DNA of 46,301 bases from Hyphomicrobiales bacterium. GTDB taxonomy: Bacteria; Pseudomonadota; Alphaproteobacteria; Rhizobiales; Aestuariivirgaceae. Under the pieces are notes generated by a model that did no database searches, was not told where the DNA came from, and worked only from the letters and a program-made list of their open reading frames with translations. Location of the stretch: positions 1-46,301 of the forward strand of contig JADJVV010000008.1 of NCBI GenBank assembly GCA_016710435.1, read 5' to 3'. Made by a program: the position numbers and the translations under genes. Within the stretch, counting starts at the first letter, position 1. Each line of letters starts with the position of its first letter. Below are positions 11,648-20,152 of this stretch, in pieces.

Positions 11648-12433
11648 ATGTACGCTAAACTCTTTGCTTCACTGTATCAGGGAACGCTACGGGGTTGCTC
11701 TGACGAGATTCTAGTGTTCACAAATTTGCTGGCTCATTGCGGAGCTGATGGGGTGGTAGATAAGCACTTCCGGGCAATATCCGAGGAAACCGGCCTCAGT
11801 GTAGATCGAGTGGAGGCGGCTATCGTTGTGCTCGAATCACCCGACCCAGAGAGCCGATCACCAGAAGAAGAAGGGCGAAGAATCATCAAGATAGACGACC
11901 ATCGCTCCTGGGGTTGGCGCGTTGTGAATCACGGGAAGTACCGGGCAATTAGGAGCGAAGAAGATCGAAGGGAACAGAACCGGCTGGCACAGCAGCGTTG
12001 GCGTGACAGTAAGCAGAATAAGCCTAGCGTAAGCACTGATAAGCCGAGTAAGCCCAAGCAGTATACAGAGGCAGAGGAAGGTGAACCTTATATAGGCCCT
12101 AACGGGCCTATTAGTCAAAACGCGGTGCGTTTAGACCCTATCCCGTACCAGAAAATAGTCGATCTGTACCACGAACACTGCCCGTTAATGCCTAAAGTGG
12201 TCCGCTTATCGGAAGCCAGAAGGGCGCAAATCAGGCAGCGGTGGAAATCCGGGGAACTACCAGACCTTGAGACGTGGGAGAAGTTCTTTAAGTTTTGCTC
12301 TGCAAGCAAGTTTCTTTCAGGGCAGGCAACGCCGGGAAACGGTCGCAATGTATTCGTTGCCAATCTCGAGTGGATCACCAAGGAAGCGAACTTTCTGAAA
12401 ATCTGGGAGAAGAAATACCATGAGCCGGTTTGA
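11648..12433 (+). CDS. Probable phage replication initiation protein
   Basis: 261 aa; ATG 11648 follows GAGGGCGCTAC. N-terminal region: MYAKLFASLYQGTLRGCSDE, LAHCGADGVVD, then a winged-helix-like VDRVEAAIVVLESPDPESRSP and DDHRSWGWRVVNHGKYRAIR. The central linker is charged (EQNRLAQQRWRDSKQNKP, KPSKPKQ). C-terminal domain: YQKIVDLYHEHCPLMPKVVR ... RWKSGELPDLETWEKFFKFC ... RNVFVANLEWITKEANF, typical of phage O-like/DnaT-like replication proteins. Such proteins bind the origin and load host replication machinery. No helicase or polymerase gene is visible, so the phage likely depends on host enzymes. An origin may lie within the gene, but I see no clear iterons. Confidence 0.75.
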   Translation: MYAKLFASLYQGTLRGCSDEILVFTNLLAHCGADGVVDKHFRAISEETGLSVDRVEAAIVVLESPDPESRSPEEEGRRIIKIDDHRSWGWRVVNHGKYRAIRSEEDRREQNRLAQQRWRDSKQNKPSVSTDKPSKPKQYTEAEEGEPYIGPNGPISQNAVRLDPIPYQKIVDLYHEHCPLMPKVVRLSEARRAQIRQRWKSGELPDLETWEKFFKFCSASKFLSGQATPGNGRNVFVANLEWITKEANFLKIWEKKYHEPV

Positions 12434-12728
12434 CGCTGCGCCTCCTGAAAAACCGTACTACGCCCCTGCAAAGCCGCAGGGTACCGACCCGGCAATCCTT
12501 CGAAACATCGAGCACGCCGCCACCATAAAGGATCGAGACTGGCTTATCGATCGGCGTATTGGGCTGGACCGTGAGTCGGTTATGGCCTATGCGAAACATC
12601 TGTCTAATGCCCCACCTCCTGATCCTCTGGACTGGGCGAGGATGGTTCTGACGCGCGTTGCAGACGGGGAGTGGTTGCCTTCCCTGGCAATCAAGAACGC
12701 GCAGGAAGCGTTGAAGGACACTGAATGA
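12420..12728 (+). CDS. Hypothetical protein, 102 aa
   Basis: ATG 12420 overlaps the replication gene by 14 nt and follows GGGAGAAGAAATACC. The product begins MSRFDAAPPEKPYYAPAKPQ and is helical in its C-terminal half (DPLDWARMVLTRVADGEW, LAIKNAQEALKD). Its position suggests a replication accessory role, but no domain is recognised. Confidence 0.6.
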   Translation: MSRFDAAPPEKPYYAPAKPQGTDPAILRNIEHAATIKDRDWLIDRRIGLDRESVMAYAKHLSNAPPPDPLDWARMVLTRVADGEWLPSLAIKNAQEALKDTE

Positions 12729-12922
12729 AGCGCGCACGCCCTAGAACTACCCTTCCAGAACTGCTGCGGCACTGCGCCTATGCCCACTCGGTCGATGATA
12801 TCCACCGCAAGGTGTTTCCAGAACTCGCAAAAGATACGATACGCAGCGCACTGTCTCGGCTGCTGTCTGCTGAGATGGTGACGGCTCAAGATACGAGTCA
12901 CGGACGGAGGTACATAGCGTGA
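12725..12922 (+). CDS. Small winged-HTH-like protein, 65 aa
   Basis: ATG overlaps the previous stop (ATGA) and follows AAGGACACTGA. The product has a helix-turn-helix pattern (SVDDIHRKVFPELAKDTIRS, ALSRLLSAEMVTAQD) followed by a beta strand pair (TSHGRRYIA), a compact winged helix. Probably DNA-binding; target unknown. Confidence 0.6.
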   Translation: MKRARPRTTLPELLRHCAYAHSVDDIHRKVFPELAKDTIRSALSRLLSAEMVTAQDTSHGRRYIA

Positions 12923-13275
12923 GACCAGAACTGCAAGAAGGCGAAATCTATGCGGGAATCGTGCTCGGCAAGAATGGATCAAAGGATCACCACCTTATCG
13001 TGCTGCCAGGCACTGCTGCCCCGCTCACCTGGAAGAAGGCTTGCGAGTGGGCCACCGAGCGGGGCGGCGAACTGCCAACCCGGCGCGAGCAGGCCATTTT
13101 GTACGGCAACCGTCCGGAGGCCTTCGAAAAGGATTGGTATTGGTCAGCCGAGCAGCCCGCCTCCTCCTCTGACTATGCCTGGTTTCAGCTCTTCCACAAC
13201 GGCCTCCAGACTTACAGCCTCAAGCGCCTCAAGCTCCGGGTCCGCGCCGTCCGCAGGGTAGCTATTGAGCGATGA
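12919..13275 (+). CDS. DUF1566-like (C-type-lectin-fold) phage protein
   Basis: The GTG start overlaps the previous stop (GTGA) and follows GGAGGTACATAGC. The 118-aa product has GEIYAGIVLGKNGSKDHHLI, LTWKKACEWATERGGELPTR, then WYWSAEQPASSSDYAWFQLF and a C-terminal RVRAVRRV, matching the DUF1566/Lcl family. This fold is shared with variable proteins of diversity-generating retroelements. I find no reverse transcriptase or template repeat in the window. The last 40 residues are the part that usually varies between relatives. Confidence 0.7.
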   Translation: MRPELQEGEIYAGIVLGKNGSKDHHLIVLPGTAAPLTWKKACEWATERGGELPTRREQAILYGNRPEAFEKDWYWSAEQPASSSDYAWFQLFHNGLQTYSLKRLKLRVRAVRRVAIER

Positions 13276-13559
13276 GCATGGATGAAATAGACACCGAGCT
13301 TTTCGAGGAGCGAGCTGCGATCATGGAATACGACGGCGGGCTATCACGCGAAGAGGCCGAGTACAAAGCCCGGATCGAGGTTGAGGCGAAACGCCACGCA
13401 TGCGAGGTCAAATACGTGCTCGCCCTTGAGAACGCCGAAAAGGCCGCCTATTTCGATCTCTGCCGGAAACGCCGGGGCGATGCGGCGACTGAAAGGCTGC
13501 GGGCTGACGTGATCGAGGCGTACCGGGCGGCGGCAGCGGCTGGACACATGGAGGATTAG
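13272..13559 (+). CDS. Hypothetical protein, 95 aa
   Basis: ATG overlaps the previous stop (ATGA). The product (MSMDEIDTELFEERAAIMEY...) is acidic and helical, with a GLSREEAEYKARIEVEAKRH segment resembling phage proteins that open with an EERAAIMEYDGG motif. Function unknown. Confidence 0.65.
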   Translation: MSMDEIDTELFEERAAIMEYDGGLSREEAEYKARIEVEAKRHACEVKYVLALENAEKAAYFDLCRKRRGDAATERLRADVIEAYRAAAAAGHMED

Positions 13560-13563
13560 GGGT

Positions 13564-14004
13564 ATGCGCATGACTGAAGAGGAATACCGGAAGGCCCAGT
13601 CTCGCGTCAAAGCGCCGGCTCGGGCTGATGCTAAGGTTGTGGCAAAAGCACCGGCTAAGGCTACGAAATACGGCAACCGGAAGACTATCGTCGATGGAAT
13701 CAAGTTCGATTCAAAAAGAGGGGCGCGCTATCGGGTGCTCAAGGAGGACGAGGACGCAGGATTTATCCGCAATCTTGTGATTCAGCCGGTTTTCGTTTTG
13801 GCGCCGCCTGTGGTCCTGAAGGGCAAGAAGAAGCCTGCCCTGCGCTACTACGCCGACTTTGGCTACGAGGCCAGCGTAGCATCCGGCGACTGGGTTAAGA
13901 TCGTCGAGGACGTGAAGAGCGCGGCGACCAAAACCAGCGCGCTGTACCGGGTGAAGCTCCACCTCCTTAAGTACGTGCATGGTATCGACGTTGATGAGGT
14001 ATGA
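13564..14004 (+). CDS. DUF1064 nuclease-like protein
   Basis: 146 aa; ATG 13564 (or 13570) follows GGAGGATTAG. After a Lys/Ala-rich N-terminus come NRKTIVDGIKFDSKRGARYR, FIRNLVIQPVFVLAPP, RYYADFGYEASV and VKIVEDVKSAATKTSALYRV. This is the DUF1064 signature: the family is predicted to have an endonuclease-like fold with the conserved D-F-Y and E-D-V-K core and may replace RusA-type Holliday junction resolvases in phages. Its place between replication and packaging genes fits resolving branched DNA before packaging (inference). Confidence 0.8.
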   Translation: MRMTEEEYRKAQSRVKAPARADAKVVAKAPAKATKYGNRKTIVDGIKFDSKRGARYRVLKEDEDAGFIRNLVIQPVFVLAPPVVLKGKKKPALRYYADFGYEASVASGDWVKIVEDVKSAATKTSALYRVKLHLLKYVHGIDVDEV

Positions 14005-14007
14005 AAA

Positions 14008-14268
14008 ATGGCAATTTTTCGCTTGATCCGAGTCAGTGAGTCAGGCCGGCGAATCGGTGAGAGCCACCCGCGGGCTATCCTCACCGATGCCGATGTCGAT
14101 ACAATACGCGCCATGCACGAGGACGAAGGTAAGGGCTACAAGACCATCTCGAAGTACATGACACAGATTAAGGGGCGGCGAATCAGCCGAGGGTTGGTCT
14201 GGAAGGTATGCAAATACCGAACTCGGGCGGAGCATTGCGCCGATGTCAAGACTGTGGAGGTGGTATGA
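14008..14268 (+). CDS. Hypothetical HTH-like protein, 86 aa
   Basis: ATG 14008 is preceded by GAGGTATG. The product contains SHPRAILTDADVDTIRAMHE and GYKTISKYMTQIKGRRISRG, a DNA-binding helix-turn-helix pattern also seen in resolvase-type C-termini. It ends VWKVCKYRTRAEHCADVKTV. It overlaps the small terminase start by ATGA, so it could be a late-gene regulator or packaging accessory. Confidence 0.6.
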   Translation: MAIFRLIRVSESGRRIGESHPRAILTDADVDTIRAMHEDEGKGYKTISKYMTQIKGRRISRGLVWKVCKYRTRAEHCADVKTVEVV

Positions 14269-14705
14269 AGAAGCCCGGGCGTCGGTCGACATATACGGAA
14301 GCGGCGGCGACTGAAATCTGTAATCGCCTTGCCGATGGGGAGCCTCTTCGAGCGATTTGCCGCGAGGAACATATGCCCGCGTGGCGAACCGTGTATTCTT
14401 GGATTGCGAGCCGGGCCGAGTTTGCGGCACGCATCGCGCGCGCGCGTGAAATCGGCTTCGACGCCATCGCGGAAGAGGCACTAAATATCGCCGACACGCC
14501 GCTTGAAGGTGTCCGTATCGAGGTCACAGAAGATGGGCAGAGAGAGGTGCGCGAGGACATGCTTGGGCACCGCAAGTTGCAGATCGAGACACGCCTTAAA
14601 TTGCTGGCTAAGTGGTGCCCTCAGAAGTACGGGGAGAAGCAGTCGGTAGATTTGAATATCACGGCAGGTCTTGCAGAGCGGCTAGCACGAGCGCTTTCCG
14701 AGTGA
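14265..14705 (+). CDS. terS: Terminase small subunit
   Basis: 146 aa from ATG 14265, chosen by the ATGA overlap over the in-frame ATG at 14208. It has an N-terminal HTH (RRSTYTEAAATEICNRLADG, LRAICREEHMPAWRTVYSWI), a central helical part (FAARIARAREIGFDAIAEEA) and a C-terminal QIETRLKLLAKWCPQKYGEK motif. This is the pattern of small terminase proteins that recognise the packaging site and hand DNA to the large subunit encoded next. The stop overlaps the large-subunit start (GTGA). Confidence 0.85.
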   Translation: MKKPGRRSTYTEAAATEICNRLADGEPLRAICREEHMPAWRTVYSWIASRAEFAARIARAREIGFDAIAEEALNIADTPLEGVRIEVTEDGQREVREDMLGHRKLQIETRLKLLAKWCPQKYGEKQSVDLNITAGLAERLARALSE

Positions 14706-16165
14706 ATATCGATCCAGAATCTGCAAAGATCAAGCTGGCAAAACTCTGTGCCCGCGATCCTGAGAGGTGGGCGCGAAAGGCGTATGACTGGGGACACGGA
14801 GAGCTGAAAGACTATTCCGGTCCCCGCCTCTGGCAAGCAGAGACGTTCGCGATTATCCGCGATCACCTGAGCAACAAGGCAACGCGCTTTCAGCCGCTGA
14901 TGCTTGGAGTCGCGTCCGGGCACGGGATCGGGAAGTCCGCCGCGATCGGCATGCTGTGCAATTGGGCGCTATCGACCTGCGACGATTGCAAAGTCATGGT
15001 CACGGCCAACACCGAGGCCCAGTTGCGCACCAAGACAAGCCCGGAAGTGGGCAAGTGGTCGCGGCTCTCGCTCACGGCAAACTGGTTCGATGTTGAGTCG
15101 ACTTCGATCTCCTCGAAGGATTCGGTGCATCGGAAGACCTGGCGGGCCGACTTCATTCCTTGGAGCGAGAACAATACCGAGGCATTCGCGGGCCTGCACA
15201 ACAAGGGCAAGCGCATCGTGCTGATCTTTGACGAGGCCTCGGCCATTGCCGACAAGGTCTGGGAAGTCGCAGAGGGTGCGCTGACCGACGAAAGCACCGA
15301 GATAATCTGGATAGCGTTCGGCAACCCGACGCGGAACACAGGGCGATTCAGGGAGTGCGCGCGCCGGCTAAAGCACCGTTGGCAATTTCGCCAGATCGAC
15401 AGCCGCCAGGTCGAAGGCACGAACAAGGAGCAAATTGCCAAGTGGGTGCAGGACTACGGCGAGGACTCAGACTTCGTCAAGGTCAGAGTGCGAGGCATGT
15501 TCCCGTCGGCCTCGTCGCGGCAGTTCATAAGCGAGGTTGATGTCTCTGCAGCCTACGGGAAGGAGTTGCAACTGCATCAGTTCGACTTCGCGCCGAAAAT
15601 CCTGACAGTCGATCCAGCATGGGAAGGAGACGACGAATTTGTCATCGGCCTGCGGCAAGGGCTGGTGTTCCGCATCCTGCATCGCATGGCGAAGAACGAC
15701 AACGACCTGATCGCAGCCGCCCTCATTGCCCGTTACGAAGACGAGGAAAAGGCGGATGCTGTGTTCATCGACGCCGGCTTTGGTACCGGCATCGTCAGCG
15801 CCGGGCAGGGCATGGGCCGTACTTGGCTGCTGGTGTGGTTCGCTTCCGCCTCTGCCAATCAGGGCTGCCTCAACAAGCGCGCAGAGATGTGGCAAGCGGC
15901 GCGAGACTGGCTCAAGGCCGGTGGCTGCATTCCCGATGATCCTGTGCTGCGGGACGAGTTGATGGCGCCTGAAGTCGTTCCGCGAGTCGACGGCAAGGTG
16001 CAGATCGAGGCAAAGAAGGACATGAAGGCGCGTGGCATTCCATCGCCGAACAGGGCCGACGCGCTGGTGCTCTCGTTTGCCTTCCCTGTGTTCAAGAAGG
16101 ACGCTTTACCCGCGGGGAACAAGCCAAATGCCCGCCGCGCCTACGACCCATACCAGAACGTTTAG
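14702..16165 (+). CDS. terL: Terminase large subunit
   Basis: 487 aa from GTG 14702, overlapping the small-subunit stop (GTGA); a longer frame from 14612 is rejected. ATPase part: Walker A SGHGIGKSA (about residues 71-79), Walker B VLIFDEAS (about 173-180), a coupling segment IWIAFGNPT. Nuclease part: ILTVDPAWEGDD, AVFIDAGFGTG and a C-terminal NRADALVLSFAFP, supplying the acidic metal-binding residues of the RNase H fold. It cuts and translocates DNA into the prohead through the portal encoded two genes on. Confidence 0.95.
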   Translation: MNIDPESAKIKLAKLCARDPERWARKAYDWGHGELKDYSGPRLWQAETFAIIRDHLSNKATRFQPLMLGVASGHGIGKSAAIGMLCNWALSTCDDCKVMVTANTEAQLRTKTSPEVGKWSRLSLTANWFDVESTSISSKDSVHRKTWRADFIPWSENNTEAFAGLHNKGKRIVLIFDEASAIADKVWEVAEGALTDESTEIIWIAFGNPTRNTGRFRECARRLKHRWQFRQIDSRQVEGTNKEQIAKWVQDYGEDSDFVKVRVRGMFPSASSRQFISEVDVSAAYGKELQLHQFDFAPKILTVDPAWEGDDEFVIGLRQGLVFRILHRMAKNDNDLIAAALIARYEDEEKADAVFIDAGFGTGIVSAGQGMGRTWLLVWFASASANQGCLNKRAEMWQAARDWLKAGGCIPDDPVLRDELMAPEVVPRVDGKVQIEAKKDMKARGIPSPNRADALVLSFAFPVFKKDALPAGNKPNARRAYDPYQNV

Positions 16166-16192
16166 GGGCTCCATGACTCTCTGATCGGTCGC

Positions 16193-16226
16193 GACAATCC
16201 ACCGGAATTACAGTCCGGTGATTGTC
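16193..16226 (+). promoter_or_regulatory. Hairpin abutting a start codon
   Basis: GACAATCCACCGG (16193-16205) and CCGGTGATTGTC (16215-16226) form a 12-bp stem with one bulged C and a 9-nt loop. The stem ends exactly at the ATG at 16227 and includes the only possible ribosome binding region, so the RNA fold could restrict translation of the next gene. The alternative GTG start at 16218 lies inside the stem. Confidence 0.5.
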
Positions 16227-17494
16227 ATGGCATCGTATCTCGACTCGATCGCACAGTATCTCAGCGCTGATACGCTCGCAGCAGCCCGGAAGGGTGGCAG
16301 TCCGGAAACCCTGCTGTCTGCAGTACGCGGCAAGCAGCCAGACGACATCTCGATCGACCTGGGCAACTACAACCCAGACAACTGGCTGATGAAGATGGGC
16401 ACCAAGCGCGTCTTCCAGCAGGGAGAGTTTGATAACCCGGACCGCTGGGCGCCGGGCGCACAGGCTGCGGCGCTGAAGAATGCGACATGGGACTCGCAGT
16501 ACGGCCTTTTGTACGACATCAAAGACGCCGAGAAATACTGGATTCCGGAAAAGGTGGGGTTCATGGACAAGGTCATGTCCATGTTGCCGCTGGTAGCTGC
16601 CGGCATCATGACGGCCGGCGTTGGTGGAGCCTTCGGTGCAGGCTCAGCAGGGTCCGCGAGTTCCTCTACGCTGTTCACGGGAGGCGCCGGCGCTGGTGAA
16701 GCAGCGGTTGCGGCGACTGCCACCGAAGCGGGTGCGGCTGGTGCCGCCGCGGCTGGCGGCTACACAGCAGGGCAGCAAGCCGCGCTCGACTCGCTGATAC
16801 ACGATCTCACCATCGCCGATGCGCTCGAGAGTGGCGCGGCCGGCGCGGCCGGTGCAAGCGCCGTCGACGCCGGCTACACCATCGAGCAACAGCAGGCACT
16901 TGACTCGATCATTGGCGACCTGTTGAAGGCTGACCAGCTCGACGCAGGAGGCAAGGGCGCCGGGCTCATCAATCAACTGAAGGACGCCTACGGCGCGGCC
17001 AAGCCGTACAAGGACGTGCTGTCTATCGCGCAGACAGCCGCTTCGGTCTTCCAAGGCCAAGGCGCGGCCGATGCCACCAAACAGGCCGCAGGACAGCAGC
17101 AACAGGCCGGCAATGACGCGCTGGCCGCACAGCAGGCGGCACAGCAGGCGCAAGCCGATGCAGCCGCCAAGTCCCTCGAATTGCAGCGCCAGGCGCAGGA
17201 AAAGCAGCTCGCGCAGCAGAACGCCACACTGCAGGAGCAGTTGCGCATGCAGCAGGCTATGGCGTCGTACCAGCAACAGGTCTATTCGCAGCAGCTGGCA
17301 CAAGCCGCGAAGTCGTCGAAGCTCGCAGAGGAACAACTTCGTCGGAACAATCAGAGACAGCCTGACTTTGCGGCCGCGCTCAGCGGCAACCGTCGAGCCG
17401 GGCAAATGGGCGTTGCCGGCACGATGCTCACCGGCGCAGGAGGGCTCGATCCTGGCCTACTGACACTCGGCCGTAACACGTTGCTGGGGCTTGA
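16227..17494 (+). CDS. Structural protein upstream of portal, probable frameshift at its end
   Basis: Begins MASYLDSIAQYLSADTLAAA. Central region: hydrophobic Gly/Ala segment (MLPLVAAGIMTAGVGGAFGA), a duplicated motif (GYTAGQQAALDSLIHDL and GYTIEQQQALDSIIGDL), then a long Gln/Ala-rich coiled coil. It ends GTMLTGAGGLDPGLLTLGR and NTLLG. As given, the frame runs on to 17813, overlapping the portal by 320 nt. Adding one G at the GGGG run (17486-17489) gives TLLGA and a stop overlapping the portal start (TGATG), length 422 aa. I prefer that reading. Probable internal or head-tail virion protein; no firm family. Confidence 0.65.
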
Positions 17495-19173
17495 TGGCGG
17501 ACTACATAGACTCACGCAAGCAGATTCTTCAGCGCTGGGCGGCGCTCGAGCAGGAACGCTCATCGTGGCTGACGCACTGGCAGGAGATAGCCAGGTACCT
17601 GCTGCCGCGCAATGGCCGCTTTCTCTGCACCGACAACAACCGCGGCGAGAAGCGCCACAACGCGATCTACGACTCTACCGGGACGCGCGCGCTCTACACC
17701 CTACAGGCCGGCATGATGTCCGGCATGACCAGCCCGGCGCGGCCGTGGTTCAAGCTGGCGACCCCAGATCACGACCTGAACCGCTATGGGCCGGTGAAAA
17801 TCTGGTTGTCTGATGTCACGCAGTTGATGCGCGAGGTATTCCAGCGCTCGAATACCTATCGCGCGCTACAGCACATGTACCTCGAGCTTGGCGCTTTCGG
17901 CACGGCGGCATCCTTTCTCACCGAGGACTACACCGACGTAATCCGTCACTACCCGCTGACGATCGGCGAATTTTCTGTCGCGACCGATAACCGTGGAATG
18001 GTTAATACTCTGGCGCGCAAGTACCGCATGACGGTGGGCAACATCGTCCGCGAGTTCGGTATCGCCAACGTTTCGACCGGCATCAAGGACGCATGGGATA
18101 GGCACCGCGTCGACGACTGGCGCGAGGTAATCCACATTGTGCAGCCGCGCGAGGACCGCGACGATACGAAACGCGACGCCAAGAACATGCCGTGGGCCTC
18201 GACCTACATCGAGGTCGCATGCGATCACCAGAAGGTGCTGCGTGAATCCGGATTCGAGATTTTTCCGGCGCTTTGTCCGCGCTGGCAGACGGCCGGTGGC
18301 GACATATACGGCCATTCGCCCGGAATGGAATCGTTGGGCGACATCAAACAGTTGCAGCAGGAGCAGTTGCGCAAGGGACAGGGAATCGATTACATGTCGC
18401 AGCCGCCGTTGCAGGCGCCGACCGCGATGAAGAACGTCGGCGTTGATTCGCTGCCAGGGGGAATCTCCTACTACGACGCCACTTCGCCGCACAGCGGAAT
18501 CCGCACGCAGTTCGAAATCCGGCTGGACCTCAATCACCTGCTGGCCGACATCCAGGACGTGCGCGGACGCATCAGATCGGCCTTCTACGCCGACCTGTTC
18601 TTAATGCTTGCCAATCAGACCGATGCGCGCATGACAGCTACCGAGGTGGCTGAGCGGCATGAAGAAAAGTTGCTGATGCTGGGGCCGGTGACAGAGTCGC
18701 TCCACAACGAGCTCCTTGATCCGCACGTGGACATCACCTTCTCCCGCATGCTCAAGGCAGGAATTCTGCCGCTCGTGCCTGAGGAGTTGAAAGGCATGGA
18801 CCTGAACGTCGAGTACGTCTCGGTGCTCGCGCAAGCACAGCGCGCGGTCGGAACGAACAGCGTCGATAGATTCGTCTCGAACCTCGGCGTAGTGGCGCAG
18901 ATCAAGCCGGAAGTCATCGACAAGCTGGACGTTGATGAGTGGGCGGACGCCTACTCGGACATGCTAGGCGTCGATCCGAAAATGATAATTCCGGGCGAGC
19001 AGGTCGCGCTGGTACGCAAGCAGCGCGCACAAGCGCAGGCGCAAGCCGCACAGGCCGAACAGCAGAAATTGCAGAGTGAGACCGTGCGCAACGTCGGGTC
19101 TGTCGATCCGTCTCAGATGGGCGACGTGATGAACATGTTCAGCGGGTATTCGACGCCGGGGACCGTGCAATGA
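17494..19173 (+). CDS. Portal / head-tail connector protein
   Basis: 559 aa from ATG 17494. Features of the podovirus head-tail connector family (T7 gp8 / epsilon15-type portals): N-terminal ERSSWLTHWQEIARYLLPRN, RGEKRHNAIYDSTGTRALYT, LQAGMMSGMTSPARPWFKL, a middle AFGTAASFLTEDY, and C-terminal FLMLANQTDARMTATEVAER before a Gln/Ala-rich tail. Length matches this group. It forms the dodecameric ring through which DNA enters. The stop codon begins the motif AGGGGCTCCAT that also follows the terminase gene. Confidence 0.95.
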   Translation: MADYIDSRKQILQRWAALEQERSSWLTHWQEIARYLLPRNGRFLCTDNNRGEKRHNAIYDSTGTRALYTLQAGMMSGMTSPARPWFKLATPDHDLNRYGPVKIWLSDVTQLMREVFQRSNTYRALQHMYLELGAFGTAASFLTEDYTDVIRHYPLTIGEFSVATDNRGMVNTLARKYRMTVGNIVREFGIANVSTGIKDAWDRHRVDDWREVIHIVQPREDRDDTKRDAKNMPWASTYIEVACDHQKVLRESGFEIFPALCPRWQTAGGDIYGHSPGMESLGDIKQLQQEQLRKGQGIDYMSQPPLQAPTAMKNVGVDSLPGGISYYDATSPHSGIRTQFEIRLDLNHLLADIQDVRGRIRSAFYADLFLMLANQTDARMTATEVAERHEEKLLMLGPVTESLHNELLDPHVDITFSRMLKAGILPLVPEELKGMDLNVEYVSVLAQAQRAVGTNSVDRFVSNLGVVAQIKPEVIDKLDVDEWADAYSDMLGVDPKMIIPGEQVALVRKQRAQAQAQAAQAEQQKLQSETVRNVGSVDPSQMGDVMNMFSGYSTPGTVQ

Positions 19174-19203
19174 GGGGCTCCATAACACAGGGGCGCGCAT
19201 TTA

Positions 19204-19584
19204 ATGTCATCGCATGACCCGTTTGACCTCGAAGGCCAGGAACAGCACCGCAAGGCGAAGGACGATCGCGACGGGCTCGACCGAAAGAACGAGACAGAGG
19301 ACATTCGATGGTTGATGTCAGGGCCGCGCGGCCGGCGGATCGCTTACCGATTCCTCGAGCGCGCAGGCATCTGGCAAAGTAGTTTCACAGGCAACAGCGA
19401 GACGTTCTTCCGCGAAGGACGGCGTGACATGGGGCTGCAGCTTCTGGCATCTATCAACACCACATGCCCGGATGCCTACGCCAAGATGATCGAAGAGGCG
19501 AGACAAAATGGACGAAGCAGCAGCGGTAACCGATCAAGCAGCAACAGCAACGACGCAACCTACGACGACAACGGGACAAACTGA
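19204..19584 (+). CDS. Bbp19-like phage protein
   Basis: 126 aa. The core EDIRWLMSGPRGRRIAYRFL, ERAGIWQSSFTGNSETFFRE and GRRDMGLQLLASINTTCPDA match the Bbp19 family named after Bordetella phage BPP-1, always found between portal and capsid genes and of unclear role. The C-terminal 26 residues are Ser/Asn-rich and overlap the scaffold gene by 77 nt, so the natural stop may be earlier or the overlap may be real. Confidence 0.85.
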   Translation: MSSHDPFDLEGQEQHRKAKDDRDGLDRKNETEDIRWLMSGPRGRRIAYRFLERAGIWQSSFTGNSETFFREGRRDMGLQLLASINTTCPDAYAKMIEEARQNGRSSSGNRSSSNSNDATYDDNGTN

Positions 19585-20137
19585 CACTGCACCCGCCACT
19601 ACGTTGATGGACGCAGCGCCCGGCACCGAGCCGGCAGCGGGCGACAACACGCAACAGCAGGCCGATACGCAGACTTCCGCGGCACCGGCCGAGTACACTG
19701 ATTTCACTCTTCCTGAAGGCATGGACAAGGACTCAGCCGACTTGACGGCGCTCGTCGCCGACGCGAAGGCGCTGAACCTCGACCAGGCCGGCGCTCAGAA
19801 ATTCCTCGACCGCGAATTCGCTCGGACCAAGCAGCACGCCGAGAACGCAAAGACTGCGGCGACTTTCTGGGCCACGCAAGCGAAGGAAGACAAGGAATTC
19901 GGCGGCGAGAACCTGAAGCAGAACCTGGCCGTTGCAGAACGCGGCCTCGATGCCTACGGTACGCCGCAACTCAAGCAGTTGCTCGCGGCAACCGGCCTAT
20001 CAAACCATCCGGAAATCATCCGGATGTTGTGGAAGGCCGGGCAGACAGTCAAGGAGGACAGCATTGTGAATGGCGGCGGCGCAGTCAATGGCGCGCGCAG
20101 CACGGCGCAACGCTTGTTCCCGCACATGAACCCGTGA
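19508..20137 (+). CDS. Probable scaffolding protein
   Basis: 209 aa. The N-terminal 65 residues are Ala/Thr/Gln-rich and disordered. The C-terminal part has DFTLPEGMDKDSADLTALVA, KALNLDQAGAQKFLDREFAR and KEFGGENLKQNLAVAERGLD, ending in a basic segment. This acidic, helical layout directly upstream of the major capsid gene is typical of podovirus capsid assembly scaffolds, which guide prohead assembly and leave before DNA packaging. ATG 19508 follows GAGGCGAGAC. Confidence 0.8.
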   Translation: MDEAAAVTDQAATATTQPTTTTGQTDTAPATTLMDAAPGTEPAAGDNTQQQADTQTSAAPAEYTDFTLPEGMDKDSADLTALVADAKALNLDQAGAQKFLDREFARTKQHAENAKTAATFWATQAKEDKEFGGENLKQNLAVAERGLDAYGTPQLKQLLAATGLSNHPEIIRMLWKAGQTVKEDSIVNGGGAVNGARSTAQRLFPHMNP

Positions 20138-20152
20138 TGAGGTAACGACAAA

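Noticed and set aside
12919..13275. Functional diversity-generating retroelement
   Set aside because: No reverse transcriptase, accessory gene or template repeat is visible anywhere in the window.
14612..14702. Longer N-terminus for the large terminase
   Set aside because: It would overlap the small terminase gene by about 90 nt; the GTG at 14702 forms the usual GTGA overlap and starts at the conserved region.
17494..17813. C-terminal extension of the structural protein over the portal start
   Set aside because: A 320-nt overlap is unlikely; the extension has no recognisable pattern and one added G gives a natural end.
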